Positions 44,991 to 50,064 of a DNA stretch of 50,064 bases are shown here, one piece after another. Below the pieces are notes generated by a model. It was not told the origin of the DNA. It made no database searches and saw nothing but the letters and a program-made list of their open reading frames with translations. A program made the translations under genes and the position numbers. Position 1 is the stretch's first letter. Each line of letters begins with the position of its first letter. Source of the DNA: DAOUAM01 sp034433305 (GTDB lineage Bacteria > Chloroflexota > Dehalococcoidia > Lucifugimonadales > DAOUAM01); contig DAOUAM010000034.1 in the NCBI GenBank assembly GCA_034433305.1, positions 1 through 50,064 of the forward strand, written 5' to 3'.

Positions 44991-46082
44991 ATGGAATACT
45001 CCATTGCAGTGCTTCCCGGCGACGGCATCGGCCCGGAGGTCATGGCCGAGGGCGTGAAGGTGCTGGATGCGGTGGGCCGGCGCTTCGGCCACACCTTCAA
45101 GACCAGCTTTGGCCGCATCGGCGGCAACGCCATTGACGAGTTCGGCACGCCGCTGCCCGATGAGACGCTGGCCCTGTGCAAGGGCGCCGACGCCATCCTC
45201 TTCGGCGCCGTGGGAGGGCCGAAGTGGGACGACCCCCGGGCAAAGGTGCGTCCCGAGGACGGCATCCTGGCCATCCGCAAGGGGCTGGGCCTTTTCGCCA
45301 ACCTCAGGCCGGTGAAGGCGTACCCCGCCATCATCAACGCCAGTCCCATCAAGCCCCACCTCCTCAGGGGCGTGGACATGATCGTGGTAAGGGAGCTTAC
45401 CGGCGGGCTGTACTTCGCCAGGCCCAAGAAACGCTGGCAGACCGCCAGTGGGCGCCGCGCCGTGGACACCCTGCGCTACACCGAGCAGGAGATCGAGCGC
45501 ATCGTGCGTGTTGGCTTCGAGCTGGCCAGGGGGCGCCGCAAGCTGCTGACGTCGGTGGACAAGGCCAACGTCCTGGAGTCGTCGCGGCTGTGGCGGGAGA
45601 TCGCCGTCGAGGTCTCCAGGGAGTACCCCGACGTGAAGCTGGAGCATGTGCTGGTGGACAGCGCCTCCATGCTGCTGGTGCGCAACCCGGCGCGGTTCGA
45701 CGTGGTGGTGGCGGAGAACACCTTCGGCGACATCCTGACCGACGAGGCATCTGTGCTGGCCGGTTCCATGGGTATGCTGCCGTCGGCCAGCCTGGCAGAG
45801 CTGCCCGGCGCGGGCGCGCGGCGCGCCGTGAGCCTGTACGAGCCTATCCACGGCAGCGCGCCGGACATCGCCGGCCAGGGCATCGCCAACCCCATCGGCA
45901 CCATCCTCAGCGTGGCCATGATGCTGCGCTACTCCTTCGGACTTGAGAAGGAGGCCACCGCCGTGGAACAGGCCGTTGAGGGCATCCTGGCCGAGGGCTA
46001 CCGCACCCGCGATATTGCCGCCGACGGTGGCGAGGTGGTCAACACCTCGAAGATGGGCGACATCATCGCCGGCAGGGTCTAG
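44991..46082 (+). CDS. leuB: 3-isopropylmalate dehydrogenase
   Basis: 363 residues. SIAVLPGDGIGPEVMAEG, ILFGAVGGPKWDD, VVRELTGGLYF (substrate Glu/Tyr loop), VDKANVLESSRLWR, NTFGDILTDEASVLAGSMGM and YEPIHGSAPDIAGQGIANPI are all as in LeuB. It oxidises 3-isopropylmalate in leucine synthesis. ATG 44991 follows AAGGAG. It stands alone, without leuA, leuC or leuD nearby. Confidence 0.95.
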   Translation: MEYSIAVLPGDGIGPEVMAEGVKVLDAVGRRFGHTFKTSFGRIGGNAIDEFGTPLPDETLALCKGADAILFGAVGGPKWDDPRAKVRPEDGILAIRKGLGLFANLRPVKAYPAIINASPIKPHLLRGVDMIVVRELTGGLYFARPKKRWQTASGRRAVDTLRYTEQEIERIVRVGFELARGRRKLLTSVDKANVLESSRLWREIAVEVSREYPDVKLEHVLVDSASMLLVRNPARFDVVVAENTFGDILTDEASVLAGSMGMLPSASLAELPGAGARRAVSLYEPIHGSAPDIAGQGIANPIGTILSVAMMLRYSFGLEKEATAVEQAVEGILAEGYRTRDIAADGGEVVNTSKMGDIIAGRV

Positions 46083-46438
46083 CGGAGCGTCAGAAGCCTC
46101 CTCAGGGCTGCTTGCTGCACAGCCCTTAAGCTCCGGGCCTGAAGTGTCAGGGCAGCAGCGCCAGACCTCACCCTCGTTCCTCCTCTCCACCCTTCGGCAA
46201 GCTCAGAGCCTGTCGAAGGAGAAGGGGCTGGTCACGCCATTACCCTGTCATGTTGTCAAAGTCCATTTCGGAGAGTGGGCCATAGATAGACCAAAGTATT
46301 GCCCTTAAAGACTGGTGGTGAGGTACCACAATATGAGCTTTTTTTCACAAAATCTTTACGGGCAGGACTTGCATTCTCACGCCTTCCTCATGCCGACAGG
46401 ACGATACTTTAGCCCAGCAATACTAGGGGGAGATGACA
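46083..46438. other. Spacer with dispersed palindrome
   Basis: 356 bp without a gene. It holds CCTTCGGCA and TGTCGAAGG (46191-46199 and 46211-46219) as an imperfect 9-bp inverted repeat around AGCTCAGAGCC. The right half (46310-46430) is AT-richer and may include the promoter of the next genes. Confidence 0.5.
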
Positions 46439-46633
46439 ATGGTCTGGTTCAAGTCCTGCCCAAGGTGCCACAATGGTGATGTAGCTCTCCAGAACGACCT
46501 GTACGGCTGGTTCCTCCAGTGCTTGCAGTGCAGCTACATCAGGGACGTGGAAAGCCCCGCCGTGGCGGAGCACGTCCTCCGACAGTTGCTCCAGGGCGAG
46601 CGCCAGAAGGAACTGGTGGCAAAGTCGGCCTGA
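46439..46633 (+). CDS. Small zinc-ribbon protein
   Basis: 64 residues with CPRCHNG and CLQCSY as a CxxC/CxxC zinc site around a beta hairpin (DLYGWFLQCLQCSYIRDVES), then a helical tail. ATG 46439 is spaced seven bases after GGGGGAG; ATG 46433 is too close. It lies 47 bp before the first universal stress protein gene and may be part of that unit. Function unknown. Confidence 0.6.
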   Translation: MVWFKSCPRCHNGDVALQNDLYGWFLQCLQCSYIRDVESPAVAEHVLRQLLQGERQKELVAKSA

Positions 46634-46680
46634 ATAGGCGATAATGGGTGGGTAAAAGCCTGTACACCAAGGAGCAGTAG

Positions 46681-47679
46681 ATGTTTCAAAGGGCGCTGGT
46701 GCCCCTGGATGGCACGGAGCTGGCCGAGGGCATTCTGCCCTACGTGACCAGGCTGGCCAGGGGCCTGCAAATGCCAGTGGTGCTGCTTACCGTGATAGAC
46801 CCCGACGAGGTCCACATCTCGCGCCGCTACCCCGAGCAGAGCGGAGCCAGCACGAGTATCGAAGCAGCGGCGGCCCGAGGGGAAGCCAGGCCATCCAGCA
46901 GTCCCTCGCCACGCGTCCAGCCAGCCCTCTCTCAGGTGCTGGAGAGCGCCAGCACCCATGCCCTGCGCAGGCTGGAGCAGGTGGCCCAGCGCCTGGCTGG
47001 CGAGGGCGTCCAGGCCAGGCCGCTGGTGGCCCTGGGCCATCCGGAGGAGGAGATCGTCAAGGCGGCGGAGCGCGAGGGCTGCGACCTCATCGCCATGTCG
47101 ACCCACGGCAGGAACCCGCTGGCCCGGGGAATCCTGGGGAGCATCACAGACAAGGTAGTACACTCTGCCCATGTGCCGGTCCTGACCATCACTCCGGAGC
47201 GGGCCAGGCACTATCAGGACTCCCAGGCAAAGATTTCCAGGGTCTTGGTCCCCCTGGACGGCTCTCCCCTGGCGGAAACGGTGCTCCCTTATGTTGAGCA
47301 CCTGGCGGAGAAGATGTCGCTGGAAGTCGAGCTGGTGCGGGTGGTGAAGCTCAGCAGCACTTACATGGTATACATGGACGGCCACCCTTACACCGGAGTG
47401 CCCACGGACTTCGAGGCCGCCGCCGAGGAGGAGGCCAGCGAGTACCTGGCGGAGGTGGCGCAGAGGCTGGCGGCCAGGGGGCTGAAGGTCAACAGGTACG
47501 TGCTGCGCGGCGCTCCGGCCCAGGCAATCCTGGACCAGGCGCAGCAGCTATCCGAGAGCATAGTGGCCCTGACAACCCATGGGCGCTCTGGCCTCAGGCG
47601 GTGGGTGCTGGGTAGCGTGGCCGAGGCGCTGGTCAGGGCTTCCGGCGATCCGGTGCTGGTGGTGCCGCCGCCCAGGTAG
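46681..47679 (+). CDS. Universal stress protein, two tandem UspA domains
   Basis: 332 residues. Each half has the UspA fold and a nucleotide-site motif: STHGRNPLARGILGSITDKV in the first, TTHGRSGLRRWVLGSVAEAL in the second (G-2X-G-9X-G-S pattern). Such proteins bind ATP and act in stress survival. ATG 46681 follows AAGGAG. A ~25-residue low-complexity insert (SPSPRVQPALS region) is in the first domain. It begins the USP/GNAT series. Confidence 0.88.
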   Translation: MFQRALVPLDGTELAEGILPYVTRLARGLQMPVVLLTVIDPDEVHISRRYPEQSGASTSIEAAAARGEARPSSSPSPRVQPALSQVLESASTHALRRLEQVAQRLAGEGVQARPLVALGHPEEEIVKAAEREGCDLIAMSTHGRNPLARGILGSITDKVVHSAHVPVLTITPERARHYQDSQAKISRVLVPLDGSPLAETVLPYVEHLAEKMSLEVELVRVVKLSSTYMVYMDGHPYTGVPTDFEAAAEEEASEYLAEVAQRLAARGLKVNRYVLRGAPAQAILDQAQQLSESIVALTTHGRSGLRRWVLGSVAEALVRASGDPVLVVPPPR

Positions 47680-47709
47680 CCTTGAGGTGTTGTGTGGAGG
47701 GGGAGGAGA

Positions 47710-48300
47710 ATGGCTGCTGTGGTGTACCCGGTGCAGGGCTACCCCGCTATCCAGGCCATTGAGGGCGGGGACGAGGTTACCATCCGGCCCATGGTACCTG
47801 AGGACAGGGACAGGCTGCTGGAGTTCTTCCGCCGGATACCCGAGGAGGAGCGGTTCTACCTGAAGGAGGACGTGACTTCCGCCAGGGTAATCCAGCGGTG
47901 GGCCGATGACCTGGACTACAGCCGGACGCTGCCGCTGCTGGCATTCAAGGGCGAAAGGGTTGTGGCCGACGCCACGCTGCACCAGCGCCGCGCCGGCGCG
48001 CGCAGACACGTGGGGGAAGTGCGCATCGTCGTTGATCCGGCCTATCGCAACCGGGGCATTGGGCGCGCGCTGCTGCACAGGCTCATCGAGATCGCCCGCG
48101 ACAAGGGACTGGAGCGAGTGGTGTTCGAGGTGGTGGCCGAGAAGGAAGAGGCGGCCAGGCGCACAGCCCAGGTGCTGGGCTTCGTCCCTGTGGCGGTGCT
48201 GGTGCACCACGTCAGGGACATCAACGGCACGCCCCATGACCTGGTCATAATGGAACTGCGTGTAGCTGACGTCGTTCCAGCGCCGCCAGAGGTGTTCTAG
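47710..48300 (+). CDS. GNAT acetyltransferase, first of three paralogues
   Basis: 196 residues. The acetyl-CoA loop is EVRIVVDPAYRNRGIGRALL. Shared paralogue landmarks are RIPEEERFYLKEDVTS, RRAGARRHVGE and HVRDINGTPHDLVIMEL. ATG 47710 has GGAGGAG upstream. It lies 30 bp after the tandem UspA gene. In mycobacteria a GNAT of related type acetylates a universal stress protein; here that is inference from order. Confidence 0.85.
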   Translation: MAAVVYPVQGYPAIQAIEGGDEVTIRPMVPEDRDRLLEFFRRIPEEERFYLKEDVTSARVIQRWADDLDYSRTLPLLAFKGERVVADATLHQRRAGARRHVGEVRIVVDPAYRNRGIGRALLHRLIEIARDKGLERVVFEVVAEKEEAARRTAQVLGFVPVAVLVHHVRDINGTPHDLVIMELRVADVVPAPPEVF

Positions 48301-48330
48301 CCGTCGCTGGCACTCCTGCGTGGCCCTGCG

Positions 48331-48362
48331 CCGGGGAGCGCCACACACAAGGCGCTCCCCGG
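48331..48362. terminator. Terminator-like hairpin between GNAT genes
   Basis: CCGGGGAGCGCC and its exact complement form a 12-bp stem with loop ACACACAA. No T run follows, so it may be an attenuator, RNA-stability hairpin or weak terminator. Confidence 0.5.
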
Positions 48363-48401
48363 TTGAATCTTGAGCGGCACAATGCCCCTGGGGAGGAGAG
48401 A

Positions 48402-48980
48402 ATGTCCGTCTATCCCATGACGGCTTACCCCAAGCAGGTGGAACTGCGCGGCGGCGAGAGGGCCGTCATCAGGCCCATGCGCCGGGAGGACGAGCAGGCC
48501 CTCCTCAATTTCTTCCTGCGCGTGCCCGAGGAGGACCGCTTCTACCTGAAAGAGGATGTCACCTCGCCCGAGGTAATCCGGCAGTGGGCCAGCACCCTGA
48601 ACTACTCGCGCGTCCTGCCCCTGCTGGCCCTGGTGGACGGCAGGATAGTGGCCGACGGCACCCTGCACCGCCGGCGCGCCGGGGCCAGGCGGCATATCGG
48701 CGAGATACGTATCGTCGTGGAGCCTGAGTACCGCAACAAGGGCGTGGGCACGGCCGTCATGCGCGAGCTTATCGCCATCGCCAGGGACTCGGACCTGGAA
48801 AAGCTGGTATTCGAGGTGGTGGCCGACGAGCAGGACGCCGCTGTGCGCACTGCCCAGGCCATGGGCTTCGTGCGGCTGGCTACCCTGCCCAACCACGTCC
48901 GCGACATCCTTGGCAAGCCTCACGACCTGCTAGTACTGGAGTTGCCACTGGGCAAGTGGCAGGAATGGTGGGATTTCTGA
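48402..48980 (+). CDS. GNAT acetyltransferase, second of three paralogues
   Basis: 192 residues with the acetyl-CoA site EIRIVVEPEYRNKGVGTAVM and the same landmarks as the first (RVPEEDRFYLKEDVTSPEV, RRAGARRHIGE, VRDILGKPHDLLVLEL). ATG 48402 follows GGGGAGGAG. The next gene, a UspA protein, starts one base after its stop, so the two are surely co-expressed. Confidence 0.86.
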   Translation: MSVYPMTAYPKQVELRGGERAVIRPMRREDEQALLNFFLRVPEEDRFYLKEDVTSPEVIRQWASTLNYSRVLPLLALVDGRIVADGTLHRRRAGARRHIGEIRIVVEPEYRNKGVGTAVMRELIAIARDSDLEKLVFEVVADEQDAAVRTAQAMGFVRLATLPNHVRDILGKPHDLLVLELPLGKWQEWWDF

Positions 48981-48981
48981 C

Positions 48982-49422
48982 ATGAGCTACGATTACATTC
49001 TGGTGCCCCTGGATGGCTCTCACCTGGCGGAGTACATCCTCCCCCACGTGAAGAGCATCGCATCCACATTTCACTCCCAGGTCACCCTGCTGCACGTCAT
49101 AGAGTCCAGGGAGGCCGAGGTCACCAACCTGACGCCATCCCAGCGCAGCGCCCGGGCAGACATCATCAAGTACCTGGAGAGGGTCGCCGAGACCCTGTGC
49201 AAGGAGCATATAGCCTGCGAGTGGCGGGTCACCATAGGCAACCCGGCCCGGGAGATAGTGCGCCAGGCCGCCGAGCAGGGCATTGACCTCATCATGATGT
49301 CCACGCGCGGCAAGGGCGGGCGGGGGCCAGGAGCGGTGGGCAGCGTTGCCATGGCCGTCGTCTCCTCGGGCGCGACGCCTGTCATGCTTATCAAGCCCCC
49401 GGAGGAAGTGGCGACCAGGTAG
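48982..49422 (+). CDS. Universal stress protein, single UspA domain
   Basis: 146 residues, one UspA domain: YILVPLDGSHLAEYILPHV at the start and the nucleotide loop STRGKGGRGPGAVGSVAMAV near the end. It begins one base after the preceding GNAT stop and is followed 41 bp later by the third GNAT gene. It is thus framed by two acetyltransferases, its likely partners. Confidence 0.88.
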   Translation: MSYDYILVPLDGSHLAEYILPHVKSIASTFHSQVTLLHVIESREAEVTNLTPSQRSARADIIKYLERVAETLCKEHIACEWRVTIGNPAREIVRQAAEQGIDLIMMSTRGKGGRGPGAVGSVAMAVVSSGATPVMLIKPPEEVATR

Positions 49423-49463
49423 CTGGGCAGACGGCCCCTCGTGGGCCGCAAGGAGGCGGTGCC

Positions 49464-50048
49464 ATGGAAGTCAAGTACGCCAATCTCCAGAAGTACCCCA
49501 GGCACGTCAGGCTGGAGGACGGGACGCAGGTCGTCATACGGCCGCTGGCCAGGGAGGACAAGGTAGCCCTGCTCCAGTTCTTCCAGAGAGTCCCCGAAGA
49601 GGACAGGTTCTACTTGAAGGAGAATGTCACGGCCCCCGAGGTCATTCATCAGTGGACGGAGCACATTGACCTGGAGCGCGTGATCCCGCTGGTAGCCGTG
49701 GTAGACGGCAGAATAGTGGCCGATGGCACGCTGCACCGCAGCCGCGCCCCGGCCCGGCGCCACGTCGGCGAGCTACGGATAGTCGTGGACCCGGAGTACC
49801 GGGGCAGAGGCATCGGCACTCGCCTGGTCCGGGAGCTTATTGACCTGGGCCGAGGGCTGGGCCTCCACAAGCTCTTCTTCGAGCTTGTGGAGCGGCGGGA
49901 GCGCAGGGCCGTGCAGGCCGCACTGGACACGGGCTTCCAGGAGGTAGCCGTCCTCAGGGACAGGGTCAAGGACATCTACGGCAGCCTCCAGGACCTGGTG
50001 ATCATGGAGCTGCCGCTGCGGGAGGAGACCAGGGACGGCCGGTTCTGA
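49464..50048 (+). CDS. GNAT acetyltransferase, third of three paralogues
   Basis: 194 residues with the acetyl-CoA site ELRIVVDPEYRGRGIGTRLV and RVPEEDRFYLKENVTAPEV, RSRAPARRHVGE and VKDIYGSLQDLVIMELPL. ATG 49464 lies after AAGGAGG. It is complete and is the last gene in the window. It differs from the other two mainly in its C-terminal helices (LVERRERRAVQAALD). Confidence 0.85.
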   Translation: MEVKYANLQKYPRHVRLEDGTQVVIRPLAREDKVALLQFFQRVPEEDRFYLKENVTAPEVIHQWTEHIDLERVIPLVAVVDGRIVADGTLHRSRAPARRHVGELRIVVDPEYRGRGIGTRLVRELIDLGRGLGLHKLFFELVERRERRAVQAALDTGFQEVAVLRDRVKDIYGSLQDLVIMELPLREETRDGRF

Positions 50049-50064
50049 CCTGCCAGGGGATGCT

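Overview
The window is GC-rich, densely coded bacterial DNA. No rRNA or tRNA gene was found and there is no species marker. The gene mix (F420-type LLM and PPOX oxidoreductases, DHA2 transporters, a Grd-like reductase, a T-box before leuS, tandem UspA and GNAT genes) resembles soil, subsurface or marine Chloroflexota (Dehalococcoidia-like). That placement is inference.

The main result is that four genes appear to use in-frame UGA as selenocysteine (Sec). They are a UGSC-family protein (6346-4700, minus), a GrdB-like reductase subunit (6899-8257, plus), selenophosphate synthetase SelD (14203-13139, minus) and an OsmC-like peroxidase (19937-20365, plus). In each, the UGA sits where the family has its catalytic Cys/Sec, the frame continues into the rest of the family, and a hairpin with G in the first two loop bases lies about 20-27 nt downstream, as expected for a bacterial SECIS. 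Read conventionally, each gene splits or loses its N-terminus.

Layout. 1-646: start of an orphan degenerate chemoreceptor signalling protein. 801-6346: minus-strand operon of the UGSC selenoprotein, a duplicated dimeric alpha/beta-barrel protein and two DHA2 exporters (one frameshifted). 6347-6898: divergent control region. 6899-9620: GrdB-like and GrdE-like subunits. 10030-13011: LuxR-type regulator and FAD oxygenase. 13139-15745: SelD and a cyclic amidohydrolase. 15911-20365: metallo-hydrolase, F420-type PPOX protein, two TPR proteins, MFS transporter, OsmC selenoprotein. 20379-30268: GT-C-like membrane glycosyltransferase, cupin, zinc-ribbon protein, HAD phosphatase, aldehyde dehydrogenase, luciferase-like oxidoreductase, pentapeptide protein, DUF402, Nudix, and two tandem HpcH/HpaI aldolases. 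30352-37721: CCA-adding enzyme, REC-GGDEF-like protein, a MITE-like element abutting fumC, hydrolase, threonine aldolase, MFS. 37750-40600: promoter, T-box and leuS. 40639-43595: AT-richer island with an RHH-like protein and a BsuBI/PstI-type restriction-modification pair. 43731-50048: sarcosine-oxidase-like enzyme, leuB, and an interleaved series of two universal stress proteins and three GNAT acetyltransferases.

How the parts may fit. SelD would supply selenophosphate for the three other selenoproteins. The UGSC operon and the grdBE-like pair diverge from one spacer, so they may handle related substrates, with the DHA2 pumps moving substrate or product. GrdA, GrdC/D, SelA, SelB and tRNA-Sec are not in the window, so the reaction is not canonical glycine reduction as far as can be seen here.
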